This document shows, one piece after another, positions 25,151-36,725 of a stretch of DNA of 64,000 nucleotides. The stretch spans positions 1,488,093 to 1,552,092 of the forward strand of contig NMRA01000011.1 of assembly GCA_002633005.1 (NCBI GenBank), written 5' to 3'. Origin of the DNA: Phoronis australis. Taxonomy: Eukaryota; Phoronida; Phoronidae. The first letter of the stretch is position 1. Each line of letters begins with the position of its first letter. Position numbers and translations under genes: made by a program. The notes beneath the pieces were generated by a model. The model saw only the letters and a program-made list of their open reading frames with translations, did no database searches and was not told the DNA's origin.

Positions 25151-26699
25151 AGTGTTAGAACATTTAATAAGTGACATCAGCACCTAACTATTGTCCATAT
25201 TTCTGAAAACATTTCTCCAAGTTTTTTGAGATATTTAAAACAATTGTTGAAATTTGTCCCATTAATGAGCTGATTACATAAACACTGAAAAATGCACATT
25301 TTGGGTTTCGTCTGGCTTATGTACACTCTCAGTGTAGTATTAATTGTAAGCAACCGTATAATACAAATTAGATGCACTAGATTATATAGAAAAATACTCC
25401 ATCGTAACGCTTGACCCTCAAAGTATTAGTTTGACACTTGATTTTTTCATTTACAAGAACAAGAAAGTGAGATATCATCAAATAACGAAAAATCGGTAGT
25501 GGCCGACTAATTTGCAAAACAACGCACCTGGGACAGTTTTTCGGCTTGTTAACATCTTTTTATGGTTTTCACACATATTTTGCTTTGCAAAAATGCAACT
25601 TAAAAGTTGAAGTCCGAGGTACACGAGGGCCCATTTGTAGACTCATATATTACTTTACAGATATGTACTAAATTTGACATGATCCTCGCAACACTGAAAT
25701 CCATGGACGGCTCAGTACTGAAATAGGTGGGTGTTGTGTACTTAGTCACACAATAACAAGATGTTTGTAGGTTGTTATTGTTTATGCGTTTGGTAGTTTA
25801 ATTGGTATTATGTCATGCGATTCCTAGTATAGGAAGTGCGTCATAGGTAACCCATCATATGTTGTTATGTAGTTGTGTGTATATACATGTATATTGTGAT
25901 GATATGTAGAATAAATCAGTTCAGTGTTCAGTTCAATTCTGTTCGTTTCACTGCGTAGTTCATGGAGTGTCTACTTTATTTGACAAAGTAAGATACACAA
26001 CAGTGGGGGCTTTAGACCGATCAGGACCATGGTGCACCCCCATTTTCTAAATCTATTATCAACACTCACAAACCACGACCCCTCGACCCACGACCTCCTC
26101 GATCCACGAACTAGATGTGGCAATATCGGTGTCCTCAGTTGCACGTTTTACAAATTTCATGATCTTATTAATTAGCTGAGTGACTTTCCCATCTGATGAT
26201 ATTTTTGTTAAAAGTTGCTTATATCGCTGGAAATGGGAACAGTCCACTATTCCTGAAACGCACACACGTGTACACGCATGCATGTCAATCCAAAATCGAA
26301 TTGGACACTGGATGAAAAACTTACCTGTGTTTGACGAGCACTTTCGATTCCAAATTTGAAAACGCCTGCCCTTTACCGTACTATGCTAGCAAGCAATATC
26401 AGATAACAAACCTCGGGGCTTATAAGTCACTTTAAATACCTGAAAAATACACTCATTGCTAGAGGACCAAACAGAGAATACAGTGATAAGAGTGATTATA
26501 TTTAAAAAAATCAAGCATATTTTTGATAAAGCCTGCAGTTTTTCTGATAACTTCTTTTTACACAATTGTAATAAATTTACTTTCACAGCTTTCTGCACGA
26601 AATCGTGGATATTTATTCTCAACTTGAGAGTAAATGGTGTTTCTGGCATTGAAGAAAAACGCACACTCAACCAGAAAATGTACATGTACTTCAGTTTCG

Positions 26700-27090
26700 A
26701 CCTAACATAGCGTGACTTAGAGCTCTTGTCCCATATTCTAACATTATCAGTTGGACTAACACCAACAAAAGGTGAAATAAGAGTTACTGGATTGTCGCAA
26801 TACCAGTGCAGAACGCAGATGTTTTCGTCGACCTCGACTTTTTATCAAAATGAACCTCTTCCTTATTTTTTCATTTCCTTTTTGAGACTGCACCCAAGGG
26901 TACAAAAGCTCGCATACTAGTATTGATTCTTCGTCACTGTCTGAGCTCTCATCATCGCGACCAAGTTGTGGAGAACGAAGTCATCTTCATCTTCATCATC
27001 ACTAATCACGCTTTCCAAGTCACTCTCATCTCCATCTAATAAACGTGACACATCACCCAACTCGAGGGTTTTCTTTGTCGTTTTGATGCT
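26700..27090 (-). pseudogene. piggyBac transposase fossil, internally deleted
   Basis: Minus strand. An acidic N-terminal-type block at about 27090-26945 (LELGDVSRLLDGDESDLESV then DDEDEDDF) resembles the start of PGBD/piggyBac proteins. After a short broken stretch, a C-terminal-type block at about 26850-26700 reads WYCDNPVTLISPFVGVSPTD followed by NVRIWDKSSKS. This matches the WxDNK-V-L-S-(N/T)-FVG...V-RWD conserved region after the DDD core. Most of the catalytic core is missing. No TTAA-flanked ends were found. Confidence 0.65.
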
Positions 27091-27294
27091 AAAAAATATC
27101 AGGAATTCGATTAGCTCATTCCTTTTTAGCCCTACATTACGTTTGTTTCAAAATAAAAATCTTGAAAATAACGAGTAATAAACAATTACATAAGTTCATA
27201 AAGACAACGGCTGAGATCCTATACAATCATGATAATCACTGTGATGTCAAAGAGAAAACGGACGAACGACCCGATAGCACAAAAGAGTCCAAAG

Positions 27295-27305
27295 TTTATT
27301 TTATT
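27295..27305 (-). terminator. Two overlapping AATAAA polyadenylation signals
   Basis: On the minus strand AATAAAATAAA lies 115 bp beyond the stop of the small open frame at 27420-27575. It could be that transcript's poly(A) signal; chance is possible in this AT-rich sequence. Confidence 0.3.
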
Positions 27306-27419
27306 TACACAAAAAATAAAATATAACAAGTCGAACTTACATAATGTTTAGAAGAATGAATATGTTGCTCAAAAGGAAAAAACTACAAACTTTGTTAAAA
27401 AGCAGTTAGGGCATGAACC

Positions 27420-27575
27420 CTACCTAGGGTCAGACAGAAGACTAAGCACAGGTGTTGGCATGGTGATGACAGAGTCAGGTGTTGCAACTATGCAACATGG
27501 CTTTTCAAGACAAGCCCACTTACCTGTAGATAGCAAAACATTATTCAACATAAGCTTTACACCAGCAATTAACAT
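27420..27575 (-). CDS. Possible 51-residue ORF or terminal exon
   Basis: Begins MLIAGVKLMLNNVLLSTGKW and ends VLSLLSDPR before TAG. The composition is protein-like and two tandem poly(A) signals follow. An acceptor-like CTACAG lies within it at 27525, so it may instead be a terminal exon. I recognise no family; it may be a mobile-element remnant. Confidence 0.25.
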   Translation of the reverse strand: MLIAGVKLMLNNVLLSTGKWACLEKPCCIVATPDSVITMPTPVLSLLSDPR

Positions 27576-27599
27576 GATATTTAATGGTTTGAATCTACT

Positions 27600-30500
27600 A
27601 CATTCAAATCATAAGTTTACCTTTGACTGAGTAGAGAATGTCTGCCTTTTAACCACAGGACAGCATGGGGGCAGACATCTTGGATTTCCAATTCAATTAG
27701 TTAGCTCATTTGCCAAGAGATGTCCCCCACAGTGAAGCATTACTGCAACAATGGACCTCGAAGGGTACACAATCAATAACAGGAGTGCAAAATGATTGGG
27801 GGGTTAATTATGCATTATCAAAAGTGGTGTTACAATATTACAACATGAGGCCTTCCACGGTGGAAAGAACCAGCCTTTATCAAACCACAGTCAGAGTTCT
27901 GTTGGTGTTCCCTTTTACTCAGACACGTTTAAAACACAAGTCGTTACCAAAACGCACATATATATATATATATTTATTTATTAGGATTGATGAATAAGTA
28001 CAAAACAAAAACAAAAACAAATACAAAAAATCCCTTCATACACGCATGCACACCGCAGGATAAGTAACCAAGGGCTTAAACAAGGAATTAACGAGAACAA
28101 AAAATAACATTTCCCGGAGAAGCTGTCCTACACAAAAATTTTATACGCAATAATTGTTTCAGCATTGTAGTACTCATAAATATATGTAACAAACTTGTGA
28201 ATATTAGATATTTTTCGAAAATTCAGTTTGTCAGGAACAACAACACAAGTACGAAAAAACGTAAGACACCAAAGATCCTTAAACTTTTCACAAAATCAAC
28301 TTCACAATAAATTTTCCTTACAAGTTTTTGTGTTATCCCAAAATATTGCTACCTGTATTCAATTTTCGACCTGTTGCGTATCTCCATGAACAAAGAATAA
28401 CACTGTGATCCATATTACAACAGGTCTCACACTAATTGCTTAAAAAGTGTTTCTGTCGATTGTAATTGACTTCACTTCTGTATATAGAGGCCAATGGAAA
28501 GAGACTGTTGACAGAGGAGTTGGCAAAAATTTTACGAAGCTGAATTTTTGTGTTGAATGGACAGCTTTTTGTGACCCTGTGTTCCTTGTGTTGGTTTTTG
28601 ATTGTGATACGGCGTGGGTGGTGAAAGTAGACTAAAACTAATTCCGAATTTATACTACTTGAATTAATTCTTAATCAGTCATAAAATTTGTCACCACGGA
28701 CTCTTCTCTCACTTTTTCCAATTGAAACGTGTTGTTTAGTACAAACATCAAAACAGTCCAGATGTATGTAGTTTATACAGCAGTAGCCGTCTATCACACC
28801 ACTCGGTGCCTGGAGTGTTTTAAAAAAATATTGTCACTACTATTTGACCTAATTGGCTCTTTTGACTTGTTTAATGTGACCAACGATGTTTGAAGACAAC
28901 ATTTTTTATCAGTACTGACGCAGTTGATACTAACATTTTGTCATTTTCATGACAATTTAAGCGCCGTAATGTTTTACATTTGAAAAGTACACCGTCCAGT
29001 GGATTGGACGAAAAACGTTAATAAACATTGCCAGGCGAAACTAGTCACGAAACCTTTTTTAAAGCTCCTACAACTCAGACCTCACTGATTATGATCAAAT
29101 ATATTCAGGTAGAAAGAAAGCCTACCAGTATCCTAAGAAAGTACAAATGATCTTTTGATGACTGTTTCACACAAGCATCTCTGACAAAACTGGCCTTAAA
29201 TTAAGGGTCGGCCCGCTAATGTTGCTGCCTTGTAGTGTTTAATTGGCAGAGGGCTCGCACATTTGTTCCTCGCATCCTGACAACAAACATGGTGTTAAAT
29301 AATGTGCCCGTGTTCAGTGAAAGCCTGGAAAGTAGTAACACATTTAAGAAGGCGCGATGATCACCGGCTTTGTCATCTCCTCCTGCTCTGATGATCCGAC
29401 GGTGGTCTGGATTTCTCAAATGGACACACAGGGTACAGTGTAACCTATATCAGTTTCAACGTTTTTTTCTAGGACGTACTGTTAACAACGCATGCAACAC
29501 GTTCAAATTAATTTCAAAACAATATTTGAGGATCGAATTTTTTCTAAAGCAAAAATATAATATGCTGTACTCGAGCAGTTGGAGTATAGGGTCGAAAATC
29601 TTTCTCCGCCTCATCTTCGTGCCATACCCTCTTTCTCCTCACTTCTTATATTTACGATGTGAGCTAAACACCATTTTGAAATCGTAAGGCTTTAATTTGA
29701 TACATTTCAAATATGTCGGACATACAAGCATTTGAAAAGCATATAAAGCAGTTCAATGACCGTTGAAACGGGTTTACATGTAACATCAATTTGTTAGAAA
29801 CATGTCAGATTTAGGTTGGGAATGTGAATATGATGTTTTTGCTAAATCTTTAGCTGTATCTGTTTAAACTCCCATCTTCTAAAAAGAGCATAATTATGAG
29901 AAAATGTTTTAAAGAGTTTAAAATCAGCAATTTTATGTTAACATACCAAAAAGACAACCATAAATTAGTACATCCTCAAACACTATGTGACGATATGTTA
30001 ATTCGGGATGATCTACACTTACGAGCATTTATCGGTGGATACAAAGAACATGTACATAGGATCGGATCTATCAATCACAGCATTAACCATCTTTCATTAT
30101 GCATAGTGCGAAAAGCCATCACCTACGGTACGATATGCAGTGGCAGATGTTGCGTTTGTGGTGGTTTGGCAACTCAGTATTTGAGCACGCTGTGCTTCTT
30201 CATTAAGATTTTTTTCCAGCGAGGCGAGACACAGATACGACGCAAGAACCTAGCCTGTTGGTGGACATGACACGCCCAAGCTGGGTGAATTCGAACGTCA
30301 AGCTCATGTCCGTGGAGCTCAGAAACTTTCGTTTTCTTACATTGTATTTGTTCTTGTTTTTGGGATATTGAATTCGCAATTGTGATGTGCAGTGTTATAA
30401 AGGAAAGATTAATGATGTTGACAATGTAGTCACTTGTCACAACAAGGTAAATGGTGATTTTAAGCAATTTATGTACCCACACAATGCCACCGCATGATAC

Positions 30501-31900
30501 CATGCGAAACGTCACTGCGTAATACCTTGCCCTTAATAATGCCAACAACCTTTATCAATTTGCTGCAGTAGACGAAAAAACTTTTATTAGAGAAAGGATG
30601 TAAATGTTTTAACAGTGATTCGTGGTCGCAATTGAAATTGCATGTAAACGTGGGTTCAATCAAGGTTTATACTCAAGTCATTTTAACAAGATTTAACTTA
30701 AAAATATTGCCACCTGAACGTACTAATGTTTGAAATGTCGCTAGCTCTTTTTATCCTCTTTGCGAAACTTCATCGGTAAAACCGGATTAATGTTTGGACG
30801 AGCGTCGAAAAATTACATGTCTGGCCAATAGGTGTCAGGTATGGTAACCGGTTTCCGACAAATCGTTCTTCCAGTTATGAAAATTGGAATCACAAATAGT
30901 GGATTTCAGCCTGAAGATTCTTTCAATGCCTCTTAATCCTTGGCAAGATTGACAAATTGTAGTTAACCCCTTGCTCAGCAAAATGGCGACGGTGGGGCAT
31001 TATAACAGAGCAAGATGTACTTCTATGACCGAAGAAAACGTTAAGGAATAGCTACTCCGCTGTGTATACTGCCAGGTTTTCAGTGGAGCCAGTCTCGCAG
31101 CATGTATTGCCAGGTTTTCGAAATATTCACTTTCACTTTCCATACTGTCTAACTTTTCAGTACTGTTGTGACATCACTGGCAAGGGGCACAATGGGTTCA
31201 CGGCCATACATGCTCATTGCCGGAAACCTCTCCCTTCGGCCGAAACTCATATTGATTTTATTGTTTAACCACAGGTTGTGAGAAATTTCACCTCCTCCGG
31301 TAGCCAACAATTTCGCGTCCCCCCTCCTTACATATTGTTGAATACAGCTGCTCTGCGCCAGTGCCTGGCATGTGACGACAACTGAAGATTGGCAATGAAT
31401 CGATGGTTTGGAGAGTTGAGAACAGAAAAGAACGATGCCATCTAAGGCTTAGAAATAAAAGTCATCTGACTGAGTGTGAGCTTGATGAGTTGTTAACCAA
31501 CGATACGCCGTTATAATGCTTTTGTCGTAAGGATGTTCACTGATGAGCATTGGTCGAAAATCTGCGACAGATGTGTTGTCTAAAGTTCACCAATACCGTG
31601 CCAGAATGGTTGGAGACTATCAAATTGACCAATCGCAAGCTCAGTCCCCTTGCGATATGTCACGTGACACCCAACAAATAAACAAGATGTCAGAGTCAAA
31701 TATACTGTTGCTATCAACGTTCCTGGTGGAATCGATGACTGTTTTTTGCACTTTCCGAAAACTCTTTGACAAAGACAACCGGCGATGCTTTTCAGCTGAG
31801 AATCATACGTTCATGATTTGGAAATTTGTAACGGCGACGATGAAAAATAAGTGTTCGAGGAAAAGTATTTCGGAGCCAACGAAAATCCGAAGAACCCCAA
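27600..31900. other. Non-coding, no gene recognised
   Basis: Open frames are short with random-like content. A small (TA)n tract lies at 27957-27973. A frame of 142 codons at 31543-31971 (+) runs into a dispersed repeat and shows no domain. Confidence 0.4.
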
Positions 31901-31902
31901 AT

Positions 31903-32066
31903 CCAGTGATGTATTGGTTAAATCAGAGGTACGTACACTGTAGGCACCCAACGCCCACCGTATCATCTTAAGCACTGAACGTAACTTACGGTGCGTAGGC
32001 GCTACGTTCAAATGCCAAAAGGTAGTTGGCTGCGCCTGCGTGCGCCTACGCCCCACTACAGCAATG
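31903..32066 (+). repeat. Dispersed repeat, copy A
   Basis: Homologous in inverse orientation to 46479-46619. Both contain CTTACGGTGCGTAGGCGCTA, then a CCAAAAGGT(A/G)GTTGG core, then GTGCGCCTACGCCCCAC. The core is framed by GCGTAGGCGC and its reverse complement. This copy carries a 10 bp insertion (CTGCGCCTGC) near 32030. It starts CCAGTGATGTA, a transposon-end-like motif. Confidence 0.7.
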
Positions 32067-33166
32067 CCCACACCGGTTTCACCTTCACCTGAAAAGTAAC
32101 AAGACCACTGATGCGATATGTTCATGTAAAGCCGGGTTTGTACTTTAACTTCCAATTATCTTTACAATGCCATACATTTCAGGATATTTCGAACAAAATC
32201 GGTGAAGATTCGCCGATATTTTTATTCTGCCGTCTGCTAAATTCCGTCAAATGAAAGGTAGGTAAAAATTAATGGGATTTCCCGAGTCGATGCCGTACGG
32301 TATACTTTTCTTATCTTCGAGCGAAGTATTTTGATTAAAAAAAAAACAGATTCATAGCTCACTTATCTTGTCCTAGGCAAGCAGTTAGCTCCATTAGGTC
32401 CAGGGCTGCGTCCAAGTCAAATTAATGCATGGAATTGGCTGTAATTTAGTGCACCATAAAGACAGTTAAGGTAGGTCAACCTTCTGATGAACTTCACATT
32501 TTTATAGTCTCACTGCATAAAGGTAGCTTTCATTTAATTTTAAACTTGACATGATTACTAAGCTGTGGTATGGTTACAAAACGATGTCCATTANGCTGCG
32601 CCTGCGTGCGCCTACGCCCCACTACAGCAATGCCCACACCGGTTTCACCTTCACCTGAAAAGTAACAAGACCACTGATGCGATATGTTAATGTAAAGCCG
32701 GGTTTGTACTTTAACTTCCAATTATCTTTACAATGCCATACATTTCAGGATATTTCGAACAAAATCGGTGAAGATTCGCCGATATTTTTATTCTGCCGTC
32801 TGCTAAATTCCGTCAAATGAAAGGTAGGTAAAAATTAATGGGATTTCCCGAGTCGATGCCGTACGGTATACTTTTCTTATCTTCGAGCGAAGTATTTTGA
32901 TTAAAAAAAAACAGATTCATAGCTCAGACACATACTTATCTTGTCCTAGGCAAGCAGTTAGCTCCAGTAGGTCCAGGGCTGCGTGCAAGTCAAATTAATG
33001 CATGGAATTGGCTGTAATTTAGTGCACCATAAAGACAGTTAAGTTAGGTCAACCTTCTGATGAACTTCACATTTTTATAGTCTCACTGCATAAAGGTAGC
33101 TTTCATTTAATTTTAAACTTGACATGATTACTAAGCTGTGGTATGGTTACAAAATGATGTCCATTA
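32029..33166. other. ~570 bp near-identical tandem duplication joined by one N
   Basis: 32029-32593 and 32595-33166 are about 98-99% alike and differ by single bases (for example at about 32126 versus 32692) and by an 8 bp insertion in the second copy. The single N at 32594 marks the join. The differences look allelic, so this is most likely two haplotypes placed in series by the assembler. Confidence 0.8.
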
Positions 33167-36161
33167 AAGAAATGAAAAATAATAAAAATGTCCTTAAAAA
33201 CAATTTCCGGGTACTAGGCTACTGCTGGATATCCAGCAGATGCCGAGACAAACGGGGCCAGACGAGTGAACGTCCGGAGTCAAAATCAGATAGCCACCAA
33301 CTGAAAAGTACGTATCTTGCAACAGATATATTTGTGTTTAACCTTCGAGTAATCCAGCAACATTCCCAAGTTTAGCTGCTCGTGTGGCCGTCCACACAGT
33401 TTGATCCATCGTTTACACAGTCGACATCACTTTTCGGCTTTAGGGAATACCTAAAAAGTGACAGGATATTCTTCTCGATCTGTATCACGGCTGTCAGAAT
33501 TACATACGCCACATCAACACCGTTTCACCATTCCTATCGCACAATTTCTTGAGCCACATACTAAAATAAGCTTTACCAACAACATAACGTGAAATGAACC
33601 TCAGGTGTTACAAGGACTATAAACTTGATACGCTTTTATCATAGATTTCAATAGTTCATTACCCACTCGGCTGTGGCGGCAATAAACATGATAATCATGC
33701 CTGGTCTGGCAATGGAACTACTTTTAAGTGAATCGTAAGATGCCTTGAACGTCAACACAACTTTCATACATGAAACTTTTTTCGGCAGCCAAATTAACGA
33801 TTCAATACCATCGCGCGACATTAAGTTTATACAGTATCAGTTTTTTGACCAGTCTGTTTAGTTAACCCAATTTCTACAGAATTAGAAGGTTCAGGAAAAG
33901 CACAATCGAGTGGCATTATAACCTACCTGTCGCTTATAACGTTCGGTCGCTCCAATATACTCTTTCTACAAAACGTTTTTAACAAGCACGGATACGGAAC
34001 TTGTAGTGCATGCGTGTTCGTGGATGATATAACCACTGAGCACCAAATAACTATGTTGCGGTCGAACCGCCGTTCAGCATTGATCGTAATGTGGTGGTCT
34101 TAAAACGTTCACGATAATTCTCTTGGAAAATAGATGGAATTTTAAACAAAAAGTTTCAGTAAAATTTCAACAATTTTAGGGTTATTTTTCGTCCAACGTT
34201 CTTCCGGATTTTCTCCATGACTTCCGAAAAAAATCGTTAACTGTTCAAATGAGCGTCCGATTTTCATCGGAATTTTCGCTTTACGACAAAACTTATGAGC
34301 TTGAACACGGTCGCCCGTCGCTCTCATTTTGAAACGGCAAAAAAACAGTGAGAACTTACAGCTCACATATGTGCTCACGACACCCTCGATAACGGATTAC
34401 TTAGAATACTCTGCCACTGCGCAAATTAGACCGTTGCGGATTCATACATTCATGAAATTTATTACTTTCACAAGGTTTTTAGCTCAGGTTTACTGTTTTT
34501 TCACGCTAATTTCTGTGCATTTATTTCGAAATTATCAGTGTAAATATAGAGCCCCTCGGGCGATAATTCTCCAAAATCCACTCGGGTTCTAGATAACGGG
34601 GGATAACGACTTCGCCATTTAATAATCTATATTTATTAACCGACACGTCACTCAAAACAAAGGAAACCGCTTTACCGCGTAGTAATACTGAAAATTACTC
34701 CAAACTCGGCTGATCTGAGCGAAGCGATCTCAGCTAAAACTTCACCGATATTTACAGAGGGAGCACGTACGCAGATAAAAATTTTATGAAGATTTCGAAT
34801 CTTCTATTAGTTTGAATCCATCCGAAGAGCGAAAAAGTGAAAACAAAGGTGTTGTTTCCTTAGGCAGCTCTTATCTTAACGCCACCAGCTAATGTGTATT
34901 AGCGTGAAATCGCATGTCACCGGCCACATAAAGGCGTGTGTTTACTCAAGAATTTCTACCCACCCGAAAATGAGGGGAGGATTTCCGGGCCGGTCTATCA
35001 CATACATGTACAAAACACGTTGTGAACGTGTTGTTTGTCGGGAAAAATGGCGACTTGGAAACACAGACGAAGGTGTGTCAAGAATGCTGCGTTCTGATTG
35101 GTCAGTTAAGCCGTCAGTCATAATTCTCGCGATAGGTCAGTTGGAGAATCTTGTCATTGACCGACAAGAATTTTGTATCACTGCAATCTTACAAATCAAA
35201 AGTTATACCAGCGTCAACATGGGCACTGTGCCTCAGACTGTTTCATTAAGGGTAAAACAAAGGTTTGCTCTAAGTCAGTAATAGTGATACAAATTAAGGG
35301 ACTCTGAGTTTACTTCTAATCCGCAATCCGTTATGAGACTGGATTTTAAAAAAAAACACAATATCCGGGTAAATTTTGGTTAACAGCTTCGTACTTTCAT
35401 TTCGGAGTGACGTATTTTGATATTTCCGTTGAAGAATACTAGAGCTTCAATGGTGTCGATATAATAAACGTGGTGTTGATGTAGTGCGTTCGGAACGGGG
35501 GATGGCGTAACCTAGCTCATCCAATTGAATCTTGACGAACATTTTTGTTCTCAGCAACAGGCATAGCAGGTGTACGACTTTCGTCCTTCGAAAACGGGAA
35601 TTGTGTTGTTAAAACAGTCTGTGATTGACTGTAATCTTCGTGGGGGGTACTTATTGTGTCCTCTCTCATCAGAGTCCGAGCTTTCAGGCGATTGGCAAGA
35701 TATTTAAGTTTCCCGTAGCTTGCCCTATGCGGGTACCTGATTAATTGCCTTGTACCTGACATGTCATGATTCAATTTCTATACTCGAAGATAATTGATTT
35801 GACTCGACAATTAGAATAAAGTGAAACTGTAATCTTGTATGATACAACCGCCTAACGGTCCACCAGTTATGTGCTTGAAGTGCTTAATAGCATTTGGATC
35901 AGCTAAGGTTATCCAAGACGATAAAATCACCGTTCCTCACGATTTTTGCCAATTTTCCGATTATCCAGACCCGAGGCGGTCACCGAAAAATCGATTATAA
36001 AGCCCAGACCTTGGGCCCAGGCTTGCTTTCCATAAAGTCAGTTCCTTGCAAGTTTGATGACGCCTCGCTATATATCTCCATGCATTACCAGCGAAGCACG
36101 TGATTTCACCAGCGTTCACAGGTACGCGACTATCCCACGTTGCGTTACGGGACGTAGTCGC
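33167..36161. other. Mostly non-coding; weak exon candidates only
   Basis: At 33219-33308 (+) a short open block (RCRDKRGQTSERPESKSDSH) lies between AG and GTACGT, an exon-like arrangement without a recognised domain. Nothing else is recognised apart from the minus frame at 35517-35774, listed separately. Confidence 0.3.
35517..35774 (-). CDS. Unrecognised 85-codon open frame
   Basis: Minus frame beginning MNHDMSGTRQLIRYPHRASY. Its composition is polar and protein-like, with no long hydrophobic or simple-sequence run. There is no signal peptide and no known motif. It could be a small gene or single exon, or chance. Confidence 0.2.
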   Translation of the reverse strand: MNHDMSGTRQLIRYPHRASYGKLKYLANRLKARTLMREDTISTPHEDYSQSQTVLTTQFPFSKDESRTPAMPVAENKNVRQDSIG

Positions 36162-36725
36162 CTCGCTGGTTCCCTGCGTGCCGCTAGGTGGTAGCCAGCA
36201 CGCAGGTAGCAGGCAGTAGCACGTGCTTTATCATTAGTTAATGTAACCTCGGCAGTCATTGGTTAGCTTTAGAACAAAATGAGAAAATGATTTTCCGCGT
36301 AGTCATGCAAGTGGCGTAGCAGCAACTGTTTCGTTTCTGCGGTAATGTTTAATAACCGCGTGCTTGAATCACATACATGTACAATAAACACGCCATCATC
36401 TGGCCGATTTAACTAGTGTGTTATTCATAGTGTATGAATACAGGACAGCAACGTAAGCAAAATTCAGCGACAGTAGAAAGATGAACTCCGAAAAGGCGCA
36501 ACCAAAATTTTCTGGGATTCACATTTCTTGAGAATGAATTTTAAGCACCGACTTCTCTGTACATCCGACCACATTTACACTTTCTCCATCAGTCATGACA
36601 GTTTGTTGGCCTACTGAGAATTCGACCAGCCAATCAGAAACGCCGGTGTAAAAAAATTTCCCGAGGAAAATGAAGTGATACCTGCGTGCTGGCTACCACC
36701 TAGCGGCACGCAGGCAACCAGCGAG
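36162..36725. mobile_element. 564 bp foldback element, 47 bp inverted ends
   Basis: 36162-36208 (CTCGCTGGTTCCCTGCGTGC ...) is the reverse complement of 36679-36725 with about two mismatches. The interior has no ORF of note. Outside the arms, GTAGTCGC and GCGATTAC are loosely similar, so the true ends may lie slightly further out. Confidence 0.75.

Larger units (their letters stand above)
21885..25642 (+). mobile_element. 3.8 kb TIR element carrying a PIN-like pseudogene
   Basis: About 160 bp at the left (21885-22048) is repeated in inverse orientation at 25468-25642. Both arms contain GACTTCAACTT(C/T)TAAGTTG, ATATGTGTGAAAAC, GCAAATTAGT and CGTTATTT in the same order, with indels between. Inside are coding remnants on the plus strand (22140-22790 and 23840-25150). 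The arms share no obvious sequence with the 8.1-11.3 kb element. No target duplication was resolved, so the exact ends are approximate. Confidence 0.65.
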
